DNA from: JANQEU01 sp965601455
GTDB lineage: Bacteria > Bacteroidota > Bacteroidia > Cytophagales > Cyclobacteriaceae
Reading direction: 5' to 3'
DNA length: 64,000 nucleotides
NCBI GenBank assembly: GCA_965601455.1
Contig: OZ271831.1
Location: 558,001 to 622,000 of the forward strand
This document shows, in pieces, positions 1-8,850 of this stretch (the stretch's first letter is position 1; each line of letters starts with the position of its first letter). Below the pieces are notes generated by a model, which saw only the letters and a program-made list of their open reading frames with translations, was not told the DNA's origin and ran no database searches. The position numbers were made by a program, and so were the translations under genes.

Positions 1-1312
1 AAATGGATTGTACACCGGGTAAAATGAAGAACTTTGCCAACACCATTCCAGTGGCCAGTGCTATCATGGTCATGACTGTATTTTCAACCAGAAATTGAAT
101 AATTACCTGCCTTCTCGTGCTTCCAATTACCTTACGTAGTGCAATTTCTTTAAGCCTTTTTCCTGAAGATGCGACAGCGATATTTATGTAATTAAAGCAG
201 GCAGAAGCGAACAGTAATAAGCTGATAATCGCAAACATGACCAGAACCTGCGGAGTACTACCGCATGCATAGCAGCCCCGTGTAAACTGCGAGTTCTCAG
301 CGGTGGAGGAGAGAGGTTCAAATCGAAATCCCTCAATGGGCCATTCAGGATTGGCTTCGTTGATATCCTGGAGGTAACCGGATATTTTCGATTTTACTAA
401 TTCAATATTATTTGGTTCATTCAATTTGATAAATGTAAATAGTGACTCCTCGTTTACATTCTTCCAACTGGTAAGGTCTGATGACAGCATTGTAGGTAAA
501 TGATCAATGGACACGGCAAAATCAAAATCAAATGAAGCGGTCTGTGGAAACCTCTGTGCAACGGCAGAAACCACGAATAGGTTAGGTTTCTCATTCACGA
601 TAATTCGTAGCGTTTTACCAATTGGGTTTTCATTTTTGAAATATTTCAGAGCTGTATTTCTACTTATAATCACTTGATTTAGATCCAATTGGTGACTCCC
701 TTCAATTAAAGGGAAATCGAAAATTTCAAAATAGTCCTGGTCCACAAATGTGAGGGGCTCAGAGAAGATCATATCATTGTACCTCACAATTGAAGATTTC
801 ACCCGTACACGTGTTGCTTTCTCCACTTGAGGAAAATCTTCAGCAAGCACCTTACCCAACAACTGGGGGGTCCTGGACCATATTTCTTGTTTACCATCCC
901 ATTTAATTAAGGATTGAACGGTGAAAATTTTTTCAACTTCCGGGTGAAATTCATCAAGTCTCAACTGCTTATCGATGATCAGATACACTGCAATACCGAT
1001 GCTGATAGAGGTTGCCAGTCCGATTACGTTAATTGCGGATGTTATTTTGTTCCTAACGAAATTTCTTAGTCCGGTTTTGAAAAAGCTTTTGAATATTGTC
1101 ATTTGAAGGGAATTTATTCTGAGATTGAAATTTGACCACCGAAAGAATTTTAAAACATCCAATAAGTAGGTGTTTCTTGCATATCGCAAACCTTTGTTTT
1201 CTTTTTTGTTGTGAAATATTTCATATAGATCACCTTGTATTTCTTCCAGGTACTCGGGTTTGCAAAACCAACTCAGGAACCGATCTACCCAGGGGGGTGG
1301 ACAGTTCCTCAT
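1..1312 (-). CDS. FtsX/MacB-type ABC transporter permease, 3' end outside the window
   Basis: This is the permease subunit of an ABC exporter of the MacB/FtsX family; no ATPase gene is nearby. The visible 437 residues start with a short cytoplasmic prefix found on Bacteroidota permeases of this type (about residues 1-60, with the motif EIQGDLYEI). A first membrane helix follows (about 80-100, NKITSAINVIGLATSIS), then the periplasmic MacB_PCD-like domain. The end of the visible part has the conserved RKVIGS turn of the FtsX core and the following helix. The start is ATG at 1312, which overlaps the padR stop by four bases (ATGA), as in the second copy at 20563. The upstream PadR and the overlap indicate translational coupling. 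The reading frame is open to the window edge. Substrate unknown. Confidence 0.9.
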   Translation of the reverse strand, partial: MRNCPPPWVDRFLSWFCKPEYLEEIQGDLYEIFHNKKENKGLRYARNTYLLDVLKFFRWSNFNLRINSLQMTIFKSFFKTGLRNFVRNKITSAINVIGLATSISIGIAVYLIIDKQLRLDEFHPEVEKIFTVQSLIKWDGKQEIWSRTPQLLGKVLAEDFPQVEKATRVRVKSSIVRYNDMIFSEPLTFVDQDYFEIFDFPLIEGSHQLDLNQVIISRNTALKYFKNENPIGKTLRIIVNEKPNLFVVSAVAQRFPQTASFDFDFAVSIDHLPTMLSSDLTSWKNVNEESLFTFIKLNEPNNIELVKSKISGYLQDINEANPEWPIEGFRFEPLSSTAENSQFTRGCYACGSTPQVLVMFAIISLLLFASACFNYINIAVASSGKRLKEIALRKVIGSTRRQVIIQFLVENTVMTMIALATGMVLAKFFILPGVQSI

Positions 1313-1632
1313 GATCTTGAAGGGTTTATTTTTTGATATAGACGAGTACGGATAGAATATATTTCTTCCAGGATAGTTAATCCGGAAGTAGTAAGAGTAT
1401 AGATTCTCTTTCTTCTTCCACCTCTTTCGTTGGTTGCACCGTCAAGCTTGGAGGTCACATATCCTTTGTCTTCTAATCTTCTAAGTACCGTATGGATGGC
1501 ACCAATGTTGATTTTACGTCCGGTCTCCTTTTCAATTTCGGCGACAATCGCCACACCATAAGCATCGTTATTGAGACCGACAGCCGTCAGTAATACAAGC
1601 TCTTCCAACTCACCAATATTTGCTCCTTTCAT
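1309..1632 (-). CDS. PadR-family transcriptional regulator
   Basis: A 107-residue winged-helix protein of the small PadR class. It opens with MKGANIGELEELVLLTAV, then the recognition helix and wing (TVLRRLEDKGYV, GGRRKRIYTLT) and a short dimerisation helix. It is about 55% identical by eye to the PadR at 20237, and both sit directly before an FtsX-type permease with a four-base ATGA overlap. The likely role is local repression of its own permease operon. In the family, PadR proteins usually autoregulate. A CATACAAA/TTTGTATG inverted repeat lies upstream at 1647-1686. Confidence 0.92.
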   Translation of the reverse strand: MKGANIGELEELVLLTAVGLNNDAYGVAIVAEIEKETGRKINIGAIHTVLRRLEDKGYVTSKLDGATNERGGRRKRIYTLTTSGLTILEEIYSIRTRLYQKINPSRS

Positions 1633-1646
1633 ACGTGATTATATAT

Positions 1647-1686
1647 CATACAAAAATAAAACTAATATATGTTACGCATTTGTATG
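1647..1686 (-). promoter_or_regulatory. putative PadR operator and -7 box
   Basis: An 8-bp inverted repeat (CATACAAA at 1647-1654, TTTGTATG at 1679-1686) lies 15 bases upstream of the padR start. On the minus strand, bases 1651-1658 read TATTTTTG, which fits the Bacteroidota -7 element TAnnTTTG. I see no convincing TTG at -33. Placement over the promoter suggests autorepression; this is inference. Confidence 0.4.
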
Positions 1687-1836
1687 AGAAATGTTTAGAT
1701 AGTTTTTTCACTACGCCTCAATTGTGTAAGGATAGTACCTGTCACATTTTGATAATGCTGGTAATCTCTAAGCGGACTAGCTTAAATGATAGTACTCGTC
1801 TCTAATTACGGGAACAAACTAGCGAGCCACTTAATA

Positions 1837-3111
1837 CTACTTCAACCGCAACTGTCCATTTCTTACACGCTGCGGGTGATTGCCTACCGGAACTTCAGCA
1901 ATGACTTCCCGGGTGGCATAATCGACGACAGTCACCTTGTCCAATCCACTAATTGAAACGTACGCTTTGGTACCGTCCTTACTAGAGGTCGCCCAGTAGG
2001 GTTTAGCCTCTTTTGGATCATCGGAGAGTTTGATCGTAGTGTATTCGAAAGTTGCACGATCGACCATGGCGATGTAGCCGTCCATGGTACCAGCTACACA
2101 AATGGTGCTGTCGTTTCCACTTAGTGCAATACCATGGTGACCGGAGTTTAACAGGTGATCACCTGGTGCCAATTCTTGCGGAGTAGGTAAATCCAGTTTT
2201 CGGGTGATTCGATCGTTTTCTATATCGTACTCGAAAAATCCGTGGAACAGTGAAATCTGCAAGTAGGCAAATTTTTCATCCTTCGTGATGGCCATCGGAC
2301 GTATTGCACGATCCATGAGATCGTAACCAGCTTCTTCCAGTTTTTCCTTCATATCCACCCGTCGGATTATTTCGTAGGTCTCTGCATCAATGATTTGAAA
2401 CCATCGATCTCCTTTTATGAAATCTAAGCTGGGAGACGATACAAAGACTTTCCCGATACTGGCATGATAGATCCGTTTGCCATCTTCAGAGTAGGTATTC
2501 TCATGCGGTTGATCGCCGGATTCGAATTCACCCACGATCTCACCTGTATCCACATCAATGGCATGTACTTTGCGTGCGGTTGAGGCCGATACCAAAAAGG
2601 TCTTTCCATCCGGCGAGATAGCGGAATGATCGGCCCTTAGTCCGTCGATAGGTGTACGCCATGCGATCTCTCCTGAATTGACATCGAGTGCGACTACGTC
2701 AGCGAAACTGGGTCTGGAAGCATAGATGTATCGGCCATCATTGGAAGTGAACATGTCGTCTACTAACTGGTCATTTCCTTCTCCAATAAACTCCCGGATA
2801 AAACCGGCTGCCAACCGTCGCTTAAACCCGGAATAGATGTCATTGAATCGTTCTTCTCTGTCTGGTAATGCACTGATTTTCTTGATAATCTCATAGGTAT
2901 TAGGATCAAAGATGGTAATCACCCCGTCCCAGTTGTTACCTGTCACTACCACATCTCTTAGAGGAATACTATCATGAACGGTGGAGGCATGGTTTTGAGG
3001 ATCAAGTGAAAAAGATGGGTAGTCTCGATCCGGTCGTTGACCCAGGTTAAATAAGAAAATGGTGAGGATTAAGAATCCGATCGCGATGATAACTAAAAGT
3101 ATTTTTTTCAT
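1837..3111 (-). CDS. membrane-anchored YVTN-type beta-propeller protein
   Basis: The ORF can be extended to 3138, but the likely start is MKKILLV at 3111, which puts a single N-terminal membrane helix (KKILLVIIAIGFLILTIFLF) at the very start. The remaining ~400 residues are YVTN/cytochrome-D1-like blades, with repeats such as VVVTGNNWDGVITIFDPNTYEIIKKI cut into units TYEII, GRYIYASR, GKTFLVSAS, GKRIYHAS and GTKAYVSISGLDKVTVVDYATREVIAEVPVGNHPQ. These propellers are usually extracytoplasmic binding or scaffold domains. No catalytic motif is visible and no functional partner stands next to it. It is probably anchored in the inner membrane facing the periplasm. Confidence 0.75.
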   Translation of the reverse strand: MKKILLVIIAIGFLILTIFLFNLGQRPDRDYPSFSLDPQNHASTVHDSIPLRDVVVTGNNWDGVITIFDPNTYEIIKKISALPDREERFNDIYSGFKRRLAAGFIREFIGEGNDQLVDDMFTSNDGRYIYASRPSFADVVALDVNSGEIAWRTPIDGLRADHSAISPDGKTFLVSASTARKVHAIDVDTGEIVGEFESGDQPHENTYSEDGKRIYHASIGKVFVSSPSLDFIKGDRWFQIIDAETYEIIRRVDMKEKLEEAGYDLMDRAIRPMAITKDEKFAYLQISLFHGFFEYDIENDRITRKLDLPTPQELAPGDHLLNSGHHGIALSGNDSTICVAGTMDGYIAMVDRATFEYTTIKLSDDPKEAKPYWATSSKDGTKAYVSISGLDKVTVVDYATREVIAEVPVGNHPQRVRNGQLRLK

Positions 3112-3182
3112 TGGTGGGGGGAGTGAGGAAAGAAACAAAATTAAGCTTTTGCACTGCTAGTTCAAGGCAGTCTCGGCGAAAA

Positions 3183-3266
3183 CTATTTCGGCCACGTTTT
3201 AGCCATCCCTTCCTGAGCTTCTTCTAGTGATAATACTCTTCCTTTAATCATATTTCTGAAATTCAT
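3183..3266 (-). CDS. possible 27-residue ORF or gene remnant
   Basis: A short open frame (MNFRNMIKGRVLSLEEAQEG, ending in TWPK) lies in the gap between the propeller gene and the hydrolase. Its residue use looks protein-like, and it may be the start of a gene whose rest is lost. No homologous partner or ribosome-binding signal supports it. Listed so the gap 3139-3302 is accounted for. Confidence 0.15.
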   Translation of the reverse strand: MNFRNMIKGRVLSLEEAQEGMAKTWPK

Positions 3267-3302
3267 TATCTAAATTTTAACTCTGCAAAGTGTTAAGGAA
3301 GT

Positions 3303-4412
3303 TCAGATCGAATCAATGAAGTCAATAATTTCCTGTTGGAATATCTCAATATCTTCACCTTCAGCTCCATGACGAGAGTTCTCCAGGATGATTAATTCTT
3401 TCTGATTCTCTGGCGTTTCAATATTCTCTAAGTGCCATTCGCCGACCTCAAATGGAGCAATTAAATCATGTCGGCCATAAAGCATCAAAGTAGGTATTCG
3501 AATCCGATGTGCAGTCTCATTAAGACTGTTGTCAGTCAATAGATTCTCGAAAAACTTTGAAGTTCCGGTGTTTCGGCTATTGGCATAATGAAACCACCCA
3601 TTATGTGGGGAGAAAAAGGTAAAAGCTACGGATGTGCCTATTCTTTGACCAATCGAAATAACGGCGTCCATTGCCTCATCCAGAATCTCAAAATACTTGG
3701 ACACATCTTCACCTGTCTCCAGTATTTCACGTGACTCAAAGAATTCCTTTGATTTGGTCCAAAATTCAACATCTATGGATTCGCTGATTTTTTCGTCGGC
3801 CGTGGCTATCATTCGTGACTTTGTATACTGATAGGGCATATCAAATGATATGTTCCCTTTGTAAATGATATAGCCATCGAGTTTTGATTGCCTGTGCTCC
3901 CAATTGTCTCCCCTGGTTAAATAGTTAGTGCCCACAGAATGACCCCAGCTTTGACCTATAGCAACTAGTTTGGAAACGTTATGGCGAGTTTTCAAGACAT
4001 CAATCAACAGTTCCATGTCGTCACCAAAATCATCCGGAGTTGCCGCATCCGGGTCTGCTGTTCCCTGCGAATTTCCAGAAAAGCGTTGATCCCAATAGAC
4101 CATGGCATAGGAATCTTCAAGGATTTTTAGTGGTGATACGTGATCAATCTGTCCGTTACCTGGCTGTGCTTCCATATGAACTTCGAAAATTGCAGAACTT
4201 CCAGGGCCTCCATGATTCAGGATAACAAATACACCGGAATCGGTATTGCCTCGTACCCATACAGGCATAATAGCACCTTTATTCTCTATGAAGAATACAT
4301 CGTCAGATTCTTCATTGTTGAATTCGTTGCACCCTGTATTAACTAATAGGGTACTTAATAACAAGAATCCTGCTATGCGCGATTTGGATAAAGTGTCGAT
4401 TAGCTTGCTCAT
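3303..4412 (-). CDS. alpha/beta-hydrolase lipoprotein, S33 peptidase-like
   Basis: A 369-residue alpha/beta hydrolase related to proline iminopeptidases (S33). The N-terminus is a lipoprotein signal with lipobox LVNTGC, so Cys28 would be the lipidated residue. The oxyanion-hole motif HGGPGSS is at about 67-73, the nucleophile elbow GQSWGH gives Ser155, the acid is Asp316 (YGRHD) and the general base is His348 (NSRHG). The full triad is present, so the enzyme should be active, probably in the outer-membrane or periplasmic compartment. Substrate cannot be predicted. The next gene downstream (4417-5031) lies in the same direction, five bases upstream of its start, so the two may be cotranscribed. 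Confidence 0.85.
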   Translation of the reverse strand: MSKLIDTLSKSRIAGFLLLSTLLVNTGCNEFNNEESDDVFFIENKGAIMPVWVRGNTDSGVFVILNHGGPGSSAIFEVHMEAQPGNGQIDHVSPLKILEDSYAMVYWDQRFSGNSQGTADPDAATPDDFGDDMELLIDVLKTRHNVSKLVAIGQSWGHSVGTNYLTRGDNWEHRQSKLDGYIIYKGNISFDMPYQYTKSRMIATADEKISESIDVEFWTKSKEFFESREILETGEDVSKYFEILDEAMDAVISIGQRIGTSVAFTFFSPHNGWFHYANSRNTGTSKFFENLLTDNSLNETAHRIRIPTLMLYGRHDLIAPFEVGEWHLENIETPENQKELIILENSRHGAEGEDIEIFQQEIIDFIDSI

Positions 4413-4416
4413 AACA

Positions 4417-5031
4417 TCAAAGATTTAGCTTCCAGATAATTCCTGTCATGATAGACGACTGGATTAGCAGGTTTTGGTTTACAGGATAGACAAATAAGGG
4501 TTTCAGGCGCAAAAAGACATTCATTGGTAGGTCTTTCTTCTTTGAAAAGTCCCAACCCAACCCAAAGGAAGTACTGGTCATCAAGTGTGACCGTCCTTTA
4601 TCGCGAATTTTCTTCACTTCATCAGGACCCCTGCGAACATATAAATTACCATTAACCCACGAGTGATTATACCCGACTCCCAATAAAAATTCCGAAAAGA
4701 GGCCAAATTGAGTAGTCCGCCTTATTCCCGCTTCTGCATCCAGAAACAAGGCTCTGTGGTGTCTGGGATGTGTATAACCCCCCAGGTTCAAATTGCTAAT
4801 GAGTTTGGTCTTCCCTTTTTCAAAAAAACTGTATTGTATCCCGAAATTGAGTCCCGGGTGCGTTATGGTTTCACCAAAATAGGCAGCAATTAACGAGTAT
4901 TTTCCCAATTTTTCATTCCCACTTGAGTCGGTTTGAACACTAGTTGGCTCTTGTGCTTGTGATGATTCTACAAGGAATATGCTTAAGGTAAGGCATATTA
5001 AATACACTGATATTCTGGAATTCTTTTTCAT
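4417..5031 (-). CDS. exported protein, probable outer-membrane beta-barrel
   Basis: The open frame reaches 5181, but the first 50 residues come from a GC-rich intergenic stretch and look non-coding. I place the start at MKKNSRISVYLICLTLSIFL (5031), which gives a clean signal peptide ending near SSQAQ and a 204-residue protein. The mature part alternates polar and aromatic residues with glycines (ISNLNLGGYTHPRHHRALFLDAEAG, FSEFLLGVGYNHSW), typical of a small outer-membrane barrel. It ends VFLRLKPLFVYPVNQNLLIQ...WKLNL. No specific family recognised. It lies just upstream of the lipoprotein hydrolase. Confidence 0.65.
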   Translation of the reverse strand: MKKNSRISVYLICLTLSIFLVESSQAQEPTSVQTDSSGNEKLGKYSLIAAYFGETITHPGLNFGIQYSFFEKGKTKLISNLNLGGYTHPRHHRALFLDAEAGIRRTTQFGLFSEFLLGVGYNHSWVNGNLYVRRGPDEVKKIRDKGRSHLMTSTSFGLGWDFSKKKDLPMNVFLRLKPLFVYPVNQNLLIQSSIMTGIIWKLNL

Positions 5032-5203
5032 ATTCAAACTACTCATTTTACCGCATCCGTTTAAGTGAATAGGATGTAGCATCCCGACTAAGGTTTCACC
5101 GGCGGCAGAAGCCTTTGGCGAAGGACTCAGCGGAGCAAGGAGGGTACTATGCACTATGTACCTTGTTGTATGCCGTTTCATTTTATGTAAATTGATGGAA
5201 ATG

Positions 5204-5689
5204 TCAGCTCCTTAAGATATCGTCGATACGACAGTAACCCATTTCCATCGCAGCACCCATTCCAGTTGCCAAGGCCTCATCACGCTGCTCTTTGGAACCA
5301 TATTCAATCAATGTTCTGACGTTGGTACCCTCTCTCACTGGTTCAAAAGTTAAGGTAACCACAGTTTTATTTGTGATTCCTCCTTCTGCATTTCCAATCT
5401 TATGCTGCTCGTCCTGGATTATCTTCTGATGTGTTATGATTTCACGAAAGACACCTGCAATGGCGATTTCTGTGCCTTCTTCCTCATTTCGAAAAACGTT
5501 CTCATAAATACCGTTGATTCGAAAATCTATTTCGCAAACCGGCATTGACCATCCAGGAGGGCCAAGCATCCATTGACGGACCAAGCTTGCATCGGTGAAA
5601 GGTTTCCAAACAGATGCTACTGGAGACTCGAATCTCCTTACTACTTCAACCTGTGTTTCAGCAAGGCTTTTTACAATCGCTGGTTTCAT
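5204..5689 (-). CDS. SRPBCC/AHSA1-domain protein
   Basis: A 161-residue cytoplasmic protein of the START-like SRPBCC superfamily, AHSA1 branch. Recognisable features are the opening strand VEVVRRFESPVASVWKPFTDASLVRQWMLGPPGWSM and the late segment VTLTFEPVREGTNVRTLIEYGS. These proteins bind hydrophobic ligands, but their substrates are mostly unknown. Unlike the copy at 42799, it has no ArsR gene beside it. Between it and the next gene (5690-5798) is a GC-rich stem (GGCCCCGGCC...GGCC), otherwise nothing recognisable. Confidence 0.85.
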   Translation of the reverse strand: MKPAIVKSLAETQVEVVRRFESPVASVWKPFTDASLVRQWMLGPPGWSMPVCEIDFRINGIYENVFRNEEEGTEIAIAGVFREIITHQKIIQDEQHKIGNAEGGITNKTVVTLTFEPVREGTNVRTLIEYGSKEQRDEALATGMGAAMEMGYCRIDDILRS

Positions 5690-5798
5690 ATTTCTTTCCT
5701 TTTTTTGTTCTGTAAAATTTCATTTTCCAAGTATAGGCCCCGGCCGGGTAGGTGTGGCCGCGCAGGCATATGGATGATATTGTTTGCTAGCATCTTTT

Positions 5799-6707
5799 TC
5801 ATCGACTTGTACTTGTTGAACTAATCATGTCTCGCGTATCAATAGAATAGAAGGTGCTTAGTATTTCACCAAACTTTTCAGGACTGTGTATCCAGCCAAT
5901 ATGTCCGCAGTCTTCAATTACATGAAATTCCGCTTTCGGATACCTTTCATAGACCTTATTTTTACTCTCTCCATAAATATCACCATCTCCATAGGTCACT
6001 AAGATTGGAAATTTGGACTGGGTCATTGGTTTCAGGTTTTTGTACGAAACAATGCTTTTTCGGGTAATATTAACTGGGTCAGCGTTTATGGATCGCAGTT
6101 CTTCTTTATTGACTGAAATATCTGAGTAGTTCTTATGGTAATTTTTCATTACAAGAAAAAAGACTTTCTGGTATGCTTTATCTGACCCTAGCATGCCCAA
6201 TAGGGAATTCCACCCCAACTTCATCCATTCCCCTGATGAGGCGTTCATTTTGTTGTATTTCATCACCTCTTTTTCGGTCTTTTTCCAAGTTGAATTTGTT
6301 CCCGAACTCGGACTACACAGGAATAGGCTCTTTATGTTTTCCGGTCTTTCCTCTGCATAGATTTGGGCATATAATCCTCCCCAAGAATGTCCAAATAAAT
6401 GGAAAGATTCAATGTTGAAATGACTTGCAATCGAATCAATGTCAGAAATGTAATCTGCTATGGTGTACTCAGCATTAGGATTCAAAGATTGGCCTGTTCC
6501 CCGTTGTTCGAAAGTTATCACCTGAAACTTATTATTCAGTTCCAAGGCCACTTCAGTCATAGGATCAGGCACTCCTGGGCCACCATGAAGAAGAATTACT
6601 GTTTCAGCATTCTCTTTTGGATAAATGGTGGTGTTTAAAATCACGTCTCCATTTTGGATTTTGAGGTATTCAGTTTCTTGAGTGAAAAGGTTTTCTGATG
6701 GTAACAT
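5799..6707 (-). CDS. alpha/beta hydrolase, S33 peptidase-like
   Basis: A 302-residue hydrolase with the motif HGGPGVPDP (oxyanion hole, 41-49), nucleophile elbow GHSWGG (Ser108), an acid in TYGDGD (Asp241 or Asp243) and His269 in EDCGHIGW. An in-frame ATG at 6785 would add 26 residues (KKFIKSLILIIMLPS) that could act as a signal peptide, but this part overlaps the coding 3' end of the lnt-like gene by 67 bases. I therefore prefer ATG at 6707, 12 bases after that gene stops. The two genes are probably cotranscribed. It is paralogous in fold to the 3303 hydrolase but lacks a lipobox. Substrate unknown. Confidence 0.82.
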   Translation of the reverse strand: MLPSENLFTQETEYLKIQNGDVILNTTIYPKENAETVILLHGGPGVPDPMTEVALELNNKFQVITFEQRGTGQSLNPNAEYTIADYISDIDSIASHFNIESFHLFGHSWGGLYAQIYAEERPENIKSLFLCSPSSGTNSTWKKTEKEVMKYNKMNASSGEWMKLGWNSLLGMLGSDKAYQKVFFLVMKNYHKNYSDISVNKEELRSINADPVNITRKSIVSYKNLKPMTQSKFPILVTYGDGDIYGESKNKVYERYPKAEFHVIEDCGHIGWIHSPEKFGEILSTFYSIDTRDMISSTSTSR

Positions 6708-6718
6708 GATAATTAGAA

Positions 6719-8182
6719 TTAAGCTTTTGATAAATTTTTTGATCGAGATGCAATAGCTATGAACGACAGTAAAAATCCAATACACAGGTAGACGAAGCTA
6801 TCTTGAATAACTGAGTATAATGTACTGACACCTTTGGTAGGTAATTGTGAATACATGATTTTATCATTATCGTCAAAACTGCTCATTTGTGAAACCATTT
6901 CACCGTATGGTGTAATTGCTGCAGAGAGCCCAAAACGTGTTGAACGAAGAACCGAGTGACCTTGCTCAACAGCTCTAAAGGCTGCCATTTCTGTATGAAC
7001 AGGGTCAATGCCTCTCCAATCACTTGATGGAAGCATAACCATATCTGCTCCTAATTCACCATACCCTTTTGCCAAATACGGAAAATCATAATCATAGCAA
7101 ATTGCAGCAGCGACTTTTGTTCCTTTTATATCAGCAACTGTTAAAGGCGACTTTCCCTGCACAGCTGGTTCTCCTGGTACGGGTTGATGTTTGAGGTATG
7201 CATGTGTAATGTTTCCTGACGAATCGATAAACTGATACTTGTTCTCATACTTCAATGGAGATTGTGAAATGGGTGTCACATAAGAAGCTACCAAAGTGAT
7301 ATCGAGTTCGGCAGCTAGTTCCTTGATGGAGTTAATCCATTCCTTCTCATCTTCAGGCATTACAAACATGGCCGCTTCGTTCCATGATATTATTTTAGCA
7401 CCACCCTCGGCTGCAGTTTTCGTTCGTTCAAATAATGCCGTTTTAGTCTGTTCAGTTATTTCTTTAGAAGGCAAGGGTAAACCACTGGCCTCCGAGTCTG
7501 TTCCAACAGCAGCCACTGTTATAGTTTCGATACCGCTGGCTTTGCTTAAATCGTAACGAACAGCACCAAAAACAATAAAGAATAACAGCATTGCCGCTGG
7601 AAGCTGAAACGTTGGAATGGAGAATTTTCTTTTTACAAGGATATTGGCAATAGATGCATTGACCCAATAAATAAGGAAGCTCAATCCGGCCAAACCAAAC
7701 AGAGATACTGTTTGAATAAGGGATACATTATCGTGCATGGCATACGCAGCGACTCCCCAACTGGCAAAAGGAGTGAAGGTGTATTGAATCCATTCCATAA
7801 TAACCATTACCGCAGGAAATAGAAACAGCGCATATTTCTGATTTTTAAATCTGCTCCAGATCAAGTATCCCGGCAGGTGAAACAAACTAAGTGGGATCGA
7901 ATAGAGAAAGAGCAGCACCAATGGAATTGGATCACTGATAATCTTGGTAAAAACAAATGACCAGGCCAGAACAAAAGCGAGAATAAAGGTTAACCTTGAT
8001 TTCCAGCCTTGTGTGAGACTTAGATAAATTAAAAATGGAGCACTTGAAACCCAAGCCATGACTTCAATACTTAGGGTCGTGTGAGTAAGAGTCATGGTAA
8101 CTATTCCAATGGCTAGATACCAAAGTGGATTGATTTTATTTACATTAAATCCATCCGTGAGGGTACTTGATAATGCTTTCAT
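6719..8182 (-). CDS. apolipoprotein N-acyltransferase-like membrane nitrilase
   Basis: A 487-residue protein with about six membrane helices in residues 20-210, a carbon-nitrogen hydrolase domain (220-450) and a last helix at 455-480. This is the architecture of apolipoprotein N-acyltransferase, which adds the third acyl chain to lipoproteins in the inner membrane. The nitrilase triad is complete: Glu269 (SWNEAA), Lys331 (LKHQPVPGEP) and Cys362 (AICYDYDFPY). The LKH.PVPGE block after the lysine matches Lnt rather than soluble nitrilases. Whether it is the main Lnt of this organism or a paralogue cannot be judged here. It is followed at once by a hydrolase gene. Confidence 0.8.
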   Translation of the reverse strand: MKALSSTLTDGFNVNKINPLWYLAIGIVTMTLTHTTLSIEVMAWVSSAPFLIYLSLTQGWKSRLTFILAFVLAWSFVFTKIISDPIPLVLLFLYSIPLSLFHLPGYLIWSRFKNQKYALFLFPAVMVIMEWIQYTFTPFASWGVAAYAMHDNVSLIQTVSLFGLAGLSFLIYWVNASIANILVKRKFSIPTFQLPAAMLLFFIVFGAVRYDLSKASGIETITVAAVGTDSEASGLPLPSKEITEQTKTALFERTKTAAEGGAKIISWNEAAMFVMPEDEKEWINSIKELAAELDITLVASYVTPISQSPLKYENKYQFIDSSGNITHAYLKHQPVPGEPAVQGKSPLTVADIKGTKVAAAICYDYDFPYLAKGYGELGADMVMLPSSDWRGIDPVHTEMAAFRAVEQGHSVLRSTRFGLSAAITPYGEMVSQMSSFDDNDKIMYSQLPTKGVSTLYSVIQDSFVYLCIGFLLSFIAIASRSKNLSKA

Positions 8183-8259
8183 CTTTCTTTGTTTTTAAGT
8201 TGACAACAAAGGTTGATGATGCGGATTTCAAAAGCATTAACAAATGATAAAATGCAAAC

Positions 8260-8826
8260 TCAGTCCCGGATCTCGCTCCTGAGCCTACTCAGTGAAATGT
8301 TTGTAATGCCTAAATAAGAAGCAATGTAAGGGTGTGGAATTAAGTTTTCCAGGTTTTGATATTCGCTCCTAAATATTTTTAGTCTTTCCCTTGCGGTAAG
8401 AGAGGCAAGTCCAATTTCTTTGGAGACTTTTGAAAGTAACTCATTTTGGAGAACTGTAAACGCAAAGTTTCGAACCTCCTTGTTCTCAGATCTAAGTGTT
8501 TCAAACTCTTGCGAGTCTATTACAGCTATTTTACTGTCAGTGAGCGCCTGGAAAGACAGTTGAGATCGCCCGTTTTTATTACGTGCTACATGAGGCGCTA
8601 TCACATCATTAGCGCAGTAAAAAGATATGGTAACTTCCTCTCCTTGAGGGTTAAGAACAAAGCTTCTAACCACACCTTCGAGTACAAAGTACTCTTCTTT
8701 ATTGTGAGCTCCTTTTGCAATGAAATGATCCTTTTTTTGAAAGTTCGAGAGTGTAGCTAGTTCCTCAATGGCCTTGATTGAACTTAAGGATATTGGATAA
8801 ACACTGTTAATAATTTCAGAAAGCAT
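8260..8826 (-). CDS. Crp/Fnr-family transcriptional regulator
   Basis: A 188-residue protein with an N-terminal cyclic-nucleotide-binding-type beta-barrel (about 20-115: FQKKDHFIAKGAHNKEEYFVLEGVVRSFV...GEEVTISFY) and a C-terminal helix-turn-helix (PHPYIASYLGITNISLSRLRSEI). It belongs to the large Bacteroidota group of short Crp-like regulators in which cAMP-binding residues are often lost. I do not see the canonical cAMP-contact motif, so the signal is unknown. It is transcribed towards the lnt-like gene 77 bases downstream and could regulate it. Confidence 0.88.
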   Translation of the reverse strand: MLSEIINSVYPISLSSIKAIEELATLSNFQKKDHFIAKGAHNKEEYFVLEGVVRSFVLNPQGEEVTISFYCANDVIAPHVARNKNGRSQLSFQALTDSKIAVIDSQEFETLRSENKEVRNFAFTVLQNELLSKVSKEIGLASLTARERLKIFRSEYQNLENLIPHPYIASYLGITNISLSRLRSEIRD

Positions 8827-8850
8827 GTATAGTCGTTATTTAGGCCCAAA

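Noticed and set aside
5032..5181. N-terminal extension of the 4417-5031 gene
   Set aside because: The sequence is a GC-rich intergenic stretch with a GGATG/CATCC stem, and a clean signal peptide begins at 5031.
5725..5795. GC-rich stem GGCCCCGGCC...GTGGCCGCGC followed by TTTGCTAGC, resembling a decayed attC-like arm
   Set aside because: The left core (GCTAAC) is missing and the second box only loosely matches, so it cannot be called a fifth hairpin.
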